From the NCBI RefSeq assembly GCF_001274935.1, contig NZ_LILC01000007.1, forward strand, positions 62,001 through 126,000: a DNA stretch of 64,000 nucleotides. Direction: 5' to 3'. Position numbers and translations under genes: made by a program. The stretch comes from Priestia koreensis (GTDB lineage Bacteria > Bacillota > Bacilli > Bacillales > Bacillaceae_H). The notes beneath the pieces are model-generated. The model was not told the DNA's origin. It made no database searches and saw only the letters and a list, made by a program, of their open reading frames with translations. Shown here piece after piece: positions 16,881-25,462 of this stretch (positions are counted from its first letter, which is position 1; the number at the start of each line of letters is the position of its first letter).

Positions 16881-17042
16881 TCTTAGAAATCTCCAGTCGG
16901 ATTCCGGGGATTTTTACATATAGAGGATAAACAGAAAAAAATACAGAGAACTGCAGGAAAAAGGATGGAGATACGCAAGCTAGCTTTTGTTTGATTACCC
17001 CATCACACAGGCCTGTCAGAATAATCTACTGCCTATAAAAAT

Positions 17043-17091
17043 AAAGCACAAACAACCCACTGATGTATGACAGTGGGTTGTTTGTGCTTTT
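17043..17091. terminator. strong terminator after the ferritin gene
   Basis: AAAGCACAAACAACCCACTG and CAGTGGGTTGTTTGTGCTTT form a 20-bp perfect stem around an 8-base loop. Confidence 0.85.
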
Positions 17092-17107
17092 AATTTTAAA
17101 AACCTAT

Positions 17108-17626
17108 CTAAGCTCCTGCCCCTCCCGCAGCTCCAGCTGGCTTTCTTTGACCTAGTTCCTGATCTAGAATAAAAATAGCCGCAGCATTGTTTTGGGCGAG
17201 CCGCAGGCGATCAACAATTGTTTGTGCCTGAGCTTCTTCATCAACTTGTTCTCTCAAAAATTCTTGTATAATAATGAGTGTTTGCTGATCATTTACCTTG
17301 TTAACATACTCGTACGCTTGACGATAAGAATTCGTTACAAATTTTTCATGTTCCAATACTCGTTGAAAGGTTTCTAATGGTGGTCCATACTCACTTGGTT
17401 GTGCTGGTAAAGCACTTAATTCAACGGTGCCTCCGCGATCAACTAAATAATCAATCAGTTTTAACATATGCGCCCTTTCCTCTGCTGATTGAAGTCGTAG
17501 CCAGTTACCCATCCCTCTATAATTCAATTTATTCATGTAGTTTGACATGGCTAGGTACAAGGTTGATGACACGTGTTCAATTTGAATTAAATTATTGATT
17601 AATGTTTGAACTTGCTCGTTAATCAT
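17108..17626 (-). CDS. ferritin-like iron storage protein
   Basis: 172 residues. The helical bundle carries ferroxidase-type ligands: Glu in LIQIEHVSSTLYLAM (~17), EERAH (~49-53) and Glu in FLREQVDEEAQAQ (~130). It would store iron or oxidise Fe(II) in the cytoplasm. The C-terminal extension is Ala/Gly-rich (KPAGAAGGAGA), which is unusual and may be disordered. GGGAGGG lies upstream of the start. The 17627-17949 gap holds palindromes such as CTAGATAAATATCTAG (17720-17736) but no gene. Confidence 0.85.
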   Translation of the reverse strand: MINEQVQTLINNLIQIEHVSSTLYLAMSNYMNKLNYRGMGNWLRLQSAEERAHMLKLIDYLVDRGGTVELSALPAQPSEYGPPLETFQRVLEHEKFVTNSYRQAYEYVNKVNDQQTLIIIQEFLREQVDEEAQAQTIVDRLRLAQNNAAAIFILDQELGQRKPAGAAGGAGA

Positions 17627-17949
17627 TGTGGCTTTCCCTCCCCATACTTTTACAATTTAAATTCACTGTCATATTATTCGAATGTATCATTAGACATTCA
17701 TAAACTGTTGAGGAAGTACTAGATAAATATCTAGATTTACATTTGTAGTTGAGCTGTTTATGACGTTATAAAAATTTTACACTTGTAGATAAAACAGCTA
17801 GTACGTTAAGTGTTAGTCACATGATGAATATATCTGCAACTATCTATCTGTTTCACCCATCATCATCAAAAATAATGAAGTTGAACTAGGAATTAATCCA
17901 ATCATTCTAGAATAGTACGAAGGTAAATGTAATAAATGGGGGGATTAAT

Positions 17950-18417
17950 TTGGCATTTGTTGCAATATATACGGTTGGTAGACTAAAGCATTCAAATGAA
18001 CATCCCGCCTCTCGTGAGTTTTTTGAAGTGGGGCATGAGGTAATTAAACAGGCTATTAAAACTGGCCACCTTTTAAAAGAATTTTCGCCTAATCGAGTAC
18101 GTTTGCCTGAGAAATTTATTAAAGAAGAAGGAGAACCTATTCTCACCCTAACAGTGTGGAAAAGCATTCAATCCCTATATGGTTTTACCTATTCAGATCA
18201 ACACATGAAAGCTCTTAGAAGTAGAAACAAGTGGTTTGGATCTCTTGAAGAAAGACAGCCTAATTATGTAGTGTGGTGGACCGATAAGGTGACAGATGTT
18301 TCATGGAGAGAAGCTTTTAAGAGGTATGATTTCTATATTCAAAATGGACCAACTCCTTTTGCATTTGACTTCAAGCACGTATTTGATGAATTTGGTGAGA
18401 GATCCGAATTTAAATGA
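17950..18417 (+). CDS. DUF3291 family protein
   Basis: 155 residues from a TTG start behind a GGGGGG ribosome site. It begins AFVAIYTVGRLKHSNEHPAS and contains EFSPNRVRLPEKFIKEEGEP, LTLTVWKSIQSLYGFTYSDQH and YVVWWTDK, matching DUF3291, an antibiotic-biosynthesis-monooxygenase-like fold of unknown function. Cytoplasmic. A terminator at 18521 closes the unit. Confidence 0.75.
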   Translation: MAFVAIYTVGRLKHSNEHPASREFFEVGHEVIKQAIKTGHLLKEFSPNRVRLPEKFIKEEGEPILTLTVWKSIQSLYGFTYSDQHMKALRSRNKWFGSLEERQPNYVVWWTDKVTDVSWREAFKRYDFYIQNGPTPFAFDFKHVFDEFGERSEFK

Positions 18418-18520
18418 CAGGGATAACTTCCACACTTTGAATTGGAAGCAGGTCCTTATTCGTTTAATAAGTGTTGCAACATCAAAAAAACGTGTTAAAA
18501 AAGATCTTCTGATGATCCTT

Positions 18521-18559
18521 AGTTTCTCCTCTTCCCTTTTGATGGAGGAGAAACTTTTT
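18521..18559 (+). terminator. terminator
   Basis: AGTTTCTCCTC and GAGGAGAAACTTTTT form an 11-bp stem with a T run. Confidence 0.7.
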
Positions 18560-18737
18560 CGTTTTCAAGAATTTACGTATCTTCGACATCACGGATGAAT
18601 AGCGCTTTTCTAGCATACTAATTCCCAAAGTATGCTTCTGAGGGTTGTTTATGGTGGTATCTGTCGCAGCTTGAGTCAATCTGCTATGATAATAGAGAAA
18701 TTAATTGATAGCGATTACATAACGAAGGAGGATCTTT

Positions 18738-19379
18738 ATGGGATCACGAATTATGCACGCCATTATCGGCTACAAGGTCATGGCAAATTTACATATTGAA
18801 GATAACTATTCTTTTTTGGTAGGAAGTATTGCTCCTGATGCGGTTTTTGAGTCCGAACTAAAAGCCGCCTCTCACTTTTTTATTGGGAATGAAGGCGATT
18901 TTTCAAGAAGTGTTGATTATGAAGGATTTCTAAAAAAATATGATTTCTATCTGCCTCAGCATCAAGATTATCTATTAGGCTACTATACTCATTTGATTGC
19001 GGATGACATTTGGCTACGAGGTTTTTATCTTCCATGGCTAAGAAACCGTATGCAAGCAGAGCACCAAATTCATTCCATGTATCATCGAGATTTTCAATTA
19101 TTAAATAGTAAACTTCTCCATCATTATGAGCTGAGTGATCATTTGCAATCTCTTTTTGAACTGAATAAGGTCATTCCAAATTTGGACGAAGTACCTTTTG
19201 AACGAGTGAAAGAATTTATTCCCTTTGTAGTAAATGATATGACCGATTCGCTTTCTTCACTTACTGAAGAACTACAGGTATTTACCTTTCACCAAATCAT
19301 AGGTTATGTAGAAACATCTATTGAGGTGGCAACCCTTCGAATCAAATCATGGCATGGGAAAATAAGGGCTTCATGTTAG
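18738..19379 (+). CDS. zinc-dependent phospholipase C-like hydrolase
   Basis: 213 residues with AAGGAGG upstream. Histidine and aspartate residues are placed as in the Zn-dependent PLC-like family: RIMHAIIG (~4-11), GSIAPDAVF (~33), SHFFIGNEGDFSR, LLGYYTHLIADDIWLRGF. No signal peptide, so intracellular. Members are annotated as hydrolases of unknown substrate. Enzyme class is by analogy. Confidence 0.65.
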   Translation: MGSRIMHAIIGYKVMANLHIEDNYSFLVGSIAPDAVFESELKAASHFFIGNEGDFSRSVDYEGFLKKYDFYLPQHQDYLLGYYTHLIADDIWLRGFYLPWLRNRMQAEHQIHSMYHRDFQLLNSKLLHHYELSDHLQSLFELNKVIPNLDEVPFERVKEFIPFVVNDMTDSLSSLTEELQVFTFHQIIGYVETSIEVATLRIKSWHGKIRASC

Positions 19380-19533
19380 AGCCAAAGAAAATGAACATTG
19401 AGCAGACGCAGAGGGCCTATTAACATCGCATTGTATGTTAAGTATAAAGGAGTTTTAATTGATCACCCCACACTCCTATTTATGCGTTAACAAAACTGAA
19501 GTGACTATTACATGAGAAACGGAGTAAGACTAC

Positions 19534-19886
19534 ATGATTAAAACATTTGTTCAGTATATGAGTAAATTAAAACGTGAACGAACCATACGCGTTTACGTAC
19601 CATTCAAAGCGATACCGCAATGGCCGGAAGTTCATCAGGTGGTGTCATTTCGACTTATGCGATGTGTCGGTACCCAAGTATTTTCACTCGGGTCGCTGCT
19701 CTTTCGAATGCTTATTGGTTATGTCAGCAAGAGATTGAAACGCTTTTAGAAGAAAGTGACCTATCCGATGTAAAACGCTTTTATTTTGACGTGGGAACGA
19801 ACGAGCACACCGCTACTTTCGGTTCTGATGTGTACCTCCATTCAAATCGTTCTGTGAAAGAATTATTAGTCAGTAATCCCCCCTAA
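19534..19886 (+). pseudogene. disrupted esterase (alpha/beta hydrolase) gene
   Basis: The first frame encodes an esterase-like N-terminus (LKRERTIRVYVPF), then coding sense moves to a second frame at about 19611 with the nucleophile elbow AGSSSGGVISTYAMCRYP and RVAALSNAYW. The ~100 residues normally between these are missing, and the C-terminus ends early at LLVSNPP. So an internal deletion with frame change plus C-terminal loss. An intact homologue would be a cytoplasmic esterase of ~240 residues. Confidence 0.7.
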
Positions 19887-19933
19887 TAAATAGTCATACG
19901 AAAATTTCTTTCGATAACTTCGCTAATCCACTT

Positions 19934-20461
19934 CTATATCCAATATTTTCTGCCCAGATTATTACTCATTCGTTCAAGCCACGTTTCAAAATTACAATTC
20001 AAATTTGTCGGGTCAGTATCTACATCAATGAGAGAAGACCAGTATAAATAGTGATCGCCTTCCCCGTCTTCATTCAACTGATTTGAATTAACAAACAGAT
20101 GGTCTCCGTCATCATTTCCTATCACATACCATCCTTTTGGAAGGAGTTCACTTCTTGTATAGATGGTATACAAATCAAGTATTTTCTCAAGGCTCATAAT
20201 ATGTATGCCACCCCCATAATTGGGGTCAGTAAATAGAAGTGATCCGTCATGAATCAGCAAAAAATTCTTAAAATCGTTTGGTAAAATCAATTTGGTTTTC
20301 TGTTCAAATTCTTGTAATAATTGACTTGATATTAAAGGAGAATTAAACTCGCAGGTGAATTCATCATTATCACTTCCCGGAATCATCACCGTCAATGTAT
20401 TGTTTGGTTTTAGCCTTTCTTTTAGGTCGTTTAATGTTTTTTCTAGCAAACTTCTTGTCAT
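19934..20461 (-). CDS. SMI1/KNR4 family protein
   Basis: 175 residues. The SMI1/KNR4 fold is shown by LLQEFEQKTKLILPNDFKNFLLIHDGSLLFTD (~48-80, given as a region), MSLEKILDLYTIYTRSE, GWYVIGNDDGDHLFVN and the C-terminal FETWLERMSNN. Family members commonly act as immunity proteins against contact-dependent or secreted toxins. No toxin is adjacent. GGAGGGGG precedes ATG. Confidence 0.8.
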   Translation of the reverse strand: MTRSLLEKTLNDLKERLKPNNTLTVMIPGSDNDEFTCEFNSPLISSQLLQEFEQKTKLILPNDFKNFLLIHDGSLLFTDPNYGGGIHIMSLEKILDLYTIYTRSELLPKGWYVIGNDDGDHLFVNSNQLNEDGEGDHYLYWSSLIDVDTDPTNLNCNFETWLERMSNNLGRKYWI

Positions 20462-20727
20462 CGTTTTTCCCCCTCCTAAAACAAATAATTATTTCTCAAT
20501 TAATGAAAACCTTAAATAAGTACGTTATATACGGTTCATACTGCATAAAGGAATTTGCACAAAAAGATCAGCACCTGCTGCTAAAGTGATTGAGATCGTT
20601 TTATTTGATAATCTTATGGAAATATTATATCTCATTTTTTTCCATTTTAACTAGAATTTCTTGATGTAGGTCAAATAACCTTTCTGCTTTTTGGGGTCAT
20701 TTATTGAGTTAAAGGAAAAAGGGTACT

Positions 20728-20893
20728 CTAGTCGTCACTAAGAGGATCCTTTTTAAATGCGTCATACCACTTTTATCGTTCTCTCTGATTTAAAATACGC
20801 TCCTTTTTCTTTAGTATGTTCACGTTTGGCTTAACTGTTTTAGTTTGAACCCTGTTGATCTTATGTATGTCTTCTTCTTGTTTAGATTTTCAT
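20728..20893 (-). pseudogene. decayed small basic protein gene
   Basis: AGGAGG lies ten bases before ATG 20893, but that frame stops after three codons (ATGAAAATCTAA). Dropping one A from the AAAA run gives MKSKQEEDIHKINRVQTKTV..., a Lys/Arg-rich protein that runs to TAA 20775-20773 and then in the same frame to KWYDAFKKDPLSDD-TAG. So one homopolymer frameshift plus one nonsense codon. The rest of 20590-20967 has no feature I can support. Confidence 0.4.
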
Positions 20894-20967
20894 TACACGA
20901 TCTCCTCCTTTTCTCATAAAAAAGTGGCAATTAGAGTGAATGAATAATTCCATTTTTCAGACTTCGG

Positions 20968-20996
20968 TTGACAAACCGCTCAAACAAGTGTAACCT
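20968..20996 (+). promoter_or_regulatory. promoter of the S-box transcript
   Basis: TTGACA, 17 bases, TAACCT; the expected start (~21003) lies about 30 bases before the riboswitch. Confidence 0.5.
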
Positions 20997-21033
20997 AGTT
21001 CCTAATTCAATTTATTTATTAAAACTTAATATT

Positions 21034-21184
21034 CTTATCTCGAGAGGTGGAGGGACTGGCCCTACGAAGCCTCGGCAGCGGACTATCATAGTACTGTGCC
21101 AATTCCAGTAGCAATTTGCTTGAAGATAAGAAGAGAAACGATATTTAATGCCCTCTTCTTATTTATTGAGAAGAGGGTTTTTAC
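21034..21184 (+). promoter_or_regulatory. SAM-I (S-box) riboswitch with terminator
   Basis: The conserved S-box core is present: GAGAGGTGGAGGGACTGGCC, then CTACGAAGCC, and the closing P1 stem CTTATCT (21034-21040) with AGATAAG (21124-21130). Downstream CCCTCTTCT and AGAAGAGGGTTTTT form the terminator (21151-21184). GATAAGAAGAG (21125-21135) can instead pair with CTCTTCTTATTT as antiterminator. High SAM favours P1 and termination, so the MetE-like gene is expressed when methionine/SAM is low. Confidence 0.93.
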
Positions 21185-21212
21185 TTTATAAGAGAAAGAA
21201 GGAAATTTATTT

Positions 21213-22340
21213 ATGACACAAATAGCGATTAAATCCCCATTTAAAGCCGATCACGTTGGTAGCTTTTTAAGAACGGTTCCCTTAAAAGAAGCACGAAAAG
21301 CTTATGCAAATGGCACAATTAATAAAGAAGCGCTAAAGGCCGTCGAGGATCAGGAAATCACCCAACTCGTTCAAAAGCAAATTGATGTTGGCCTTCAATC
21401 CATTACAGACGGAGAATTTCGTCGTTCGTGGTGGCATTTAGACTTTCTAGCAGGATTAGAAGGCGTGGAACTGTTTGAAACAGAGTACATTAGTCAATTT
21501 AAAGGCGCTAAAACGAAAAACAATGCTATTAAAGTCGTAGGGAAAATTGATTTTAATGAGCATGAAATGATTCAGCACTTCACATTTCTAAAAGAAGCCG
21601 TTGAACGTTACGGCGATGGTAGTCAGGTTGCTAAATTCTCGATTCCTAGCCCCAATATGCTGTTTACGAGAATTCAAGAAGATGAGTATTATAACGGAAA
21701 TCGCAAACAGTTTTATGATGATACGGTTGCGGCTTATCAAAAAGCGATTCAAGCTTTTTATGACGCAGGCTGCCGATATCTTCAACTAGATGATACATCC
21801 TGGATTGACTTTGTATCTGACGAGCGGATAAAAGCTGTTGAAGAAAAGCTAAACGATAACGTAGAGAATATCATTCAGTCTAGAGTTAACTGTCTAAACG
21901 ACGCTATCGCAAATAAACCGAGTGATCTACTCATTACAATGCATATTTGTCGCGGAAACTTCCGCTCTACTTACATCACGAGCGGTGGATATGACCAAAT
22001 ATCCGATGCGATCTTCGCTCAGCTCCATGTAGACGGTCTTTTCCTTGAGTATGACGATAATCGCTCAGGTAATTTTAAGCCTTTAAAAAGCTTTAAACGC
22101 AATGATCAGACGGTCGTATTAGGTTTAATTACGTCTAAGTTTCCAACATTAGAAGAAGCTGATTCAATTAAGAAACGTATTCGAGAGGCTAGTCAGTATA
22201 TCCCATTAGAAAACTTATCGTTAAGCCCTCAGTGCGGGTTTGCTAGCACGGAAGAAGGAAATGAATTAACGGAAGACGAGCAGTGGAAAAAGATTAAGCA
22301 CGTCATTGCCATTGCTGAAGACGTTTGGGGAAAACAATAA
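21213..22340 (+). CDS. MetE C-terminal-like methyltransferase (YxjG/YxjH family)
   Basis: 375 residues, matching B. subtilis YxjG/YxjH, single-domain relatives of cobalamin-independent methionine synthase. Zinc/homocysteine-site signatures are visible: KADHVGSFLRT at the start, DGEFRRSWWHLDFL (~68), YLQLDDTSW (~188), HICRGNFRS (~238), and LSPQCGFAST (~337) with the zinc Cys. It probably transfers a methyl group to homocysteine. The S-box riboswitch upstream ties it to methionine supply. AAGGAA precedes ATG; the gene stands alone before a terminator. Confidence 0.9.
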   Translation: MTQIAIKSPFKADHVGSFLRTVPLKEARKAYANGTINKEALKAVEDQEITQLVQKQIDVGLQSITDGEFRRSWWHLDFLAGLEGVELFETEYISQFKGAKTKNNAIKVVGKIDFNEHEMIQHFTFLKEAVERYGDGSQVAKFSIPSPNMLFTRIQEDEYYNGNRKQFYDDTVAAYQKAIQAFYDAGCRYLQLDDTSWIDFVSDERIKAVEEKLNDNVENIIQSRVNCLNDAIANKPSDLLITMHICRGNFRSTYITSGGYDQISDAIFAQLHVDGLFLEYDDNRSGNFKPLKSFKRNDQTVVLGLITSKFPTLEEADSIKKRIREASQYIPLENLSLSPQCGFASTEEGNELTEDEQWKKIKHVIAIAEDVWGKQ

Positions 22341-22348
22341 TTCCTTAC

Positions 22349-22385
22349 AAACTCCACCACTTCTAAACGAGTTGTGGTGGAGTTT
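22349..22385 (+). terminator. terminator after the MetE-like gene
   Basis: AAACTCCACCAC and GTGGTGGAGTTT form a 12-bp perfect stem. Confidence 0.75.
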
Positions 22386-22632
22386 ATAAGGTGTAACTTC
22401 CTTTCTAAATTAAACATTCTCGTTTAAAGTAAACGTTTAAGTATGCCTGCTCCTAAAATCTACTGTGCCCCCCTCTTCTTCAAAACAGTTCAAACATAAA
22501 AAAGATTCTATTACACTCGTGATCACTTCCTGTATAATAATGTTTGGTATTCTAGTTAGTGGAAAACTGAGCTATCATTTATCTTTATCATCCTACAATA
22601 TATATAAATTCAACCAGAGGAGCATTTCTTTC

Positions 22633-22926
22633 ATGCGCTATATTCGCTTTTTTATTTCTCAGATGCTGCTATCAGGCATCTTAGTTGCGCTTCACTATTA
22701 CTTTGATGAAACCGTTCGATATTCTTTTCATCCGAAGTCCATTTTAATTAACTTGATAATGGTGGCTGTAACGGCCGTCTTGGCTCGGTTTATATACACA
22801 GATCGAGAAGAGAAAGCATCCCATCCTCACCACATTCGGTTTCGAACCAAGATCGTTCTTACCATCGTTGCGTTTCTTGCGGCAACTATTGTATTCGGCT
22901 TCATGACAAGACAACTACTGTTTTAG
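22633..22926 (+). CDS. small membrane protein, three spans
   Basis: 97 residues from ATG 22633, with AGAGGAG 11 bases upstream; the open frame extends to 22465 but that part lacks a ribosome site. Hydrophobic segments at ~5-22, ~35-50 and ~75-92 with a charged loop (FIYTDREEKASHPHHIRFRTK). It sits 30 bases before another small gene and both end at one terminator, so they form an operon. Function unknown. Confidence 0.55.
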   Translation: MRYIRFFISQMLLSGILVALHYYFDETVRYSFHPKSILINLIMVAVTAVLARFIYTDREEKASHPHHIRFRTKIVLTIVAFLAATIVFGFMTRQLLF

Positions 22927-22956
22927 CTACTAAGGATAAAAAGATAGGAGTAGAAA

Positions 22957-23286
22957 ATGAGAAAAGTACTTAAAGTCCTGTTGTCTGTGCTCGTTTATGG
23001 CTTACTTATCCTACTTAGCATTCTAACTGGCTCACTTCCCTTTGACGAAGGGCTAAACACGAAAAAAATTGACCGGCACATCGAGAAGCTAAAGGAGCTT
23101 TCTTGGTTTAAAAACGTATACAAAGATGAACGACATCACCAGTCATTTTTTATTAATCGCAAGGTTCGAAAGTATCTTCAAAGCTCTGTGCGCGTTCGTC
23201 TCTTAATAAAGAGTGAGAAGTCACAAAAGAGATTTATGAAATTACTTGAAGAACAGGCCATGCTGCGGGAGAAGAATAAGGCATAG
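22957..23286 (+). CDS. membrane-anchored small protein
   Basis: 109 residues. One N-terminal membrane segment (VLKVLLSVLVYGLLILLSIL) followed by a basic, helical cytoplasmic or external part (KKIDRHIEKLKEL, RVRLLIKSEKSQKRFMKLLEEQ). Second gene of a two-gene unit closed by a perfect terminator. I do not recognise a family. Confidence 0.6.
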   Translation: MRKVLKVLLSVLVYGLLILLSILTGSLPFDEGLNTKKIDRHIEKLKELSWFKNVYKDERHHQSFFINRKVRKYLQSSVRVRLLIKSEKSQKRFMKLLEEQAMLREKNKA

Positions 23287-23287
23287 A

Positions 23288-23317
23288 ACAAGGAGAGGTT
23301 ATCAAACCTCTCCTTGT
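23288..23317 (+). terminator. terminator of the two-gene membrane unit
   Basis: ACAAGGAGAGGTT and AACCTCTCCTTGT form a perfect 13-bp stem with a four-base loop. Confidence 0.8.
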
Positions 23318-23354
23318 GTTGTATAAAAAACATATCAAAACTCGTGATTCTCTT

Positions 23355-23615
23355 TCACAGTCTTTCCTCAATCAATAACATAAATGGGTCAGCCTGTTTT
23401 TTCGAAACATGATAAACCGTTTGTGTATCTTCGTCATTCATGATGGTAGCGCTATGATTTTTTTTATGCATCCATCATGAGAAGGACTGTGTTTTTTTAC
23501 TCTTGTATTCAATTTCTAAAAAGAGATCTGGATCTGCCACATCTACCACTACCTCTACTCTTTAAGCACTTAAAAATGCTTTTTGAATAATAGCGATTGA
23601 AAATTCACCTTCTAC
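23355..23615 (-). pseudogene. decayed gene with two in-frame stops
   Basis: One frame reads convincingly as protein across two stops: VEGEFSIAIIQKAFLSA, TAA (23564-23562), RVEVVVDVADPDLFLEIEY..., TGA (23477-23475), WMHKKNHSATIMNDEDTQTV..., ending LLIEERL at TGA 23355. With both stops repaired it would be ~85 residues. Its 5' end abuts the DUF3267 gene stop, and no proper start is visible. Family not recognised. Confidence 0.5.
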
Positions 23616-24145
23616 CTATTGATTTGATAATACCCATTACAAAAAACCGCTTTTTTCGGCTTCATTAAAATTAAGATTGAATTATAGATATCCGACCCTG
23701 AAATCACCGCGTTAATCCAACAAATAAATAAGAATACGGCTTTTATATCACCAGATACATAGAATGAAGCGACTCCTGGAATAACGGTTAATACAATAAA
23801 CGGAAGGCTCATAAAAACCCAGTATTTCCTTTTGGAAAGAACGGCATTTGTCGTTAGCCAAAAAAAGATGCCGCTAAAGGTTAGGCTTATATCACCATCT
23901 TTTTTGACGACTAAAATATGTATGCTTTCATGAATAATGAACACAGCGATCCATAGTAGGATTAAATACTGTATCTCAAAATGGGAAAAGCTTGTTTCAA
24001 ACAGAAAAGGAATGGCAAAAAGCATAAGTTGTAGCCCGTAAACAAATTTCATATAGTGTGTGCGGTACCAAGCTTGCTGAATAAACGGTGTCCACTGCGA
24101 TAAATCGCGTTTCACCTCTGGTAGATGTTTAAACCAAACCACCAT
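23612..24145 (-). CDS. DUF3267 putative membrane zinc metalloprotease
   Basis: 177 residues with about four membrane segments. The HEXXH-type motif IIHESIHIL (~91-99) lies at the end of a hydrophobic segment, as in DUF3267/M50-like proteins. A conserved N..D pair (ICWINAVISGSDIYN, ~142-156) would supply the third zinc ligand. Intramembrane protease activity is plausible but untested for most of the family. Confidence 0.7.
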   Translation of the reverse strand: MVVWFKHLPEVKRDLSQWTPFIQQAWYRTHYMKFVYGLQLMLFAIPFLFETSFSHFEIQYLILLWIAVFIIHESIHILVVKKDGDISLTFSGIFFWLTTNAVLSKRKYWVFMSLPFIVLTVIPGVASFYVSGDIKAVFLFICWINAVISGSDIYNSILILMKPKKAVFCNGYYQINR

Positions 24146-24222
24146 AAACGATAACTCCTTTATTTTTTAAAAATGTAAAATTAAGTAAAATATAAACTGA
24201 TTTTAGCATAAAATTCAGAAAA

Positions 24223-24265
24223 AAAGAACCGGCACCGTAGATCATTTGCTGTGTCGGTTCTTTTC
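24223..24265. terminator. terminator
   Basis: AAAGAACCGGCAC and GTGTCGGTTCTTTT pair with one mismatch; it follows the DUF6054 gene on the minus strand. Confidence 0.6.
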
Positions 24266-24287
24266 TAATAGTGATACTATGTATTCA

Positions 24288-24620
24288 TTAACTTCCTTCT
24301 AAACTATTTCGTACAATTCGTACCATATCGTCTTCAGCACCTAAACTAAAGTTCAGGAAAATCCCTTGACCTCCACCAGCACCAATTGCGGAAACAAAAA
24401 CCGTTTGCTCGTGTCCCACTACGGTTAAACTGAGACTTGCTCGGTTTCCATTTCGCATAAAATATTTATCATACACGCGAACGGCCACTTTCGCATCTCC
24501 AAGCGTATAGTTGGTTTCATCAACTAATTTCATGCTAATCCCACTGTTACTAATATCTTGATCTAGTCGTTCTACAACCTCGTCAAATTCACCCATTATG
24601 GTTTTTTCATACTTTGCCAT
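24288..24620 (-). CDS. DUF6054 family small protein
   Basis: 110 residues, cytoplasmic. MAKYEKTIMGEFDEVVERLD, VAVRVYDKYFMRNGNRASLSLTVVG and the Gly-rich SAIGAGGGQGIF fit DUF6054, a beta-sheet family of unknown function in Firmicutes. GGAGG precedes the start. Confidence 0.65.
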   Translation of the reverse strand: MAKYEKTIMGEFDEVVERLDQDISNSGISMKLVDETNYTLGDAKVAVRVYDKYFMRNGNRASLSLTVVGHEQTVFVSAIGAGGGQGIFLNFSLGAEDDMVRIVRNSLEGS

Positions 24621-24682
24621 GATAACCTCTTATCCTCCCTTGCGTTCCTTCATATGTAAGTTTTTATCTCTTTGGCCGTTTG

Positions 24683-24805
24683 TTAAACGGATCCATCTCT
24701 CTTATTTTCTTCTTCGCGTCTCTTTTTGTTTAGCCTATACCCAGAATACGTCCCTCCAAAGATTGCGACAAACATGGCGATCCAAATTCCTACCCATACA
24801 GACAT
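24683..24805 (-). CDS. 40-residue single-span membrane protein
   Basis: ATG 24805 has GGGGAGG eight bases upstream. The product has one membrane segment (VWVGIWIAMFVAIFGGTYSG) and a highly charged tail (RLNKKRREEENKRDGSV). It lies between the DUF4256 and DUF6054 genes on the same strand, 21 bases from the former, so probably cotranscribed. Function unknown. Confidence 0.65.
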   Translation of the reverse strand: MSVWVGIWIAMFVAIFGGTYSGYRLNKKRREEENKRDGSV

Positions 24806-24826
24806 GTTAGTTACCTCCCCTTTTTA

Positions 24827-25396
24827 TCAAACGTTCAGTACACCACGAAATCCTCTGGAGCTATAGTAAGAATCCGCGCCGTTATGGTACGTGAACACAT
24901 GGCCGAAGCGGTAGTCGCAAAAAAGCGCTCCACCCTTCTCCCGAATATTGTCTGGTGTTTGAATCCAGCTGGACGTTTTTTTATCCACTTCGACAAGCGT
25001 TTGTAAGCTTCGATACTGAGCTTCTGTTAAAATCTGAATTCCCATTGAAGTCGCCATATCAATCGCATTGTTTTCTGGCTTATTCTTCTTTCTAGATTCT
25101 AGCGCGTCGCGATCATAGCATACGCTTCTACGACCTTGTGGGCTTTCTGGTGCACAGTCATAAAATTGAAAGCAGCCTTTTTCATAGCCTATGACGTCAG
25201 GCTCACCGCCTGTTGACTCCATAAGATATAACGACCATAGTTTATGAGTGTGTGCTTCTAGCTTTTCTTTTACATTTACCCAATGTATTTCTGGATGTCG
25301 AGAGCTATTTTTCTCAAATCGCTCCTGAAGCACGCCTAGCAGCTCCGCTTTTTTCTGCTGTGAGAATTCACGTGGATCTTCTAAAAGTGTAGACAT
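24827..25396 (-). CDS. DUF4256 family protein
   Basis: 189 residues, cytoplasmic. Distinctive segments: LLGVLQERFEKNSSRHP, MESTGGEPDVIGYEK, FYDCAPESPQGRRSVCYDRDAL, MGIQILTEAQYRSLQTL and the C-terminal YHNGADSYYSSRGFRGVLNV, all typical of DUF4256. The family is widespread with no known activity. GGAGG precedes ATG. Confidence 0.8.
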   Translation of the reverse strand: MSTLLEDPREFSQQKKAELLGVLQERFEKNSSRHPEIHWVNVKEKLEAHTHKLWSLYLMESTGGEPDVIGYEKGCFQFYDCAPESPQGRRSVCYDRDALESRKKNKPENNAIDMATSMGIQILTEAQYRSLQTLVEVDKKTSSWIQTPDNIREKGGALFCDYRFGHVFTYHNGADSYYSSRGFRGVLNV

Positions 25397-25462
25397 GTTA
25401 GAGCCTCCTTTCTGATCTGCAACAAAATAATTAAAATAATCCGATATTAGTAACCTACTGGT

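Noticed and set aside
22465..22632. N-terminal extension of the small membrane protein to 22465
   Set aside because: No ribosome site there, promoter-like elements lie inside it, and AGAGGAG precedes ATG 22633.
9979..23615. Recoding of TGA (for example as Trp) because three small frames continue across TGA
   Set aside because: Many intact genes here end in TGA, and the broken frames also contain TAA stops or frameshifts, so ordinary decay explains them.
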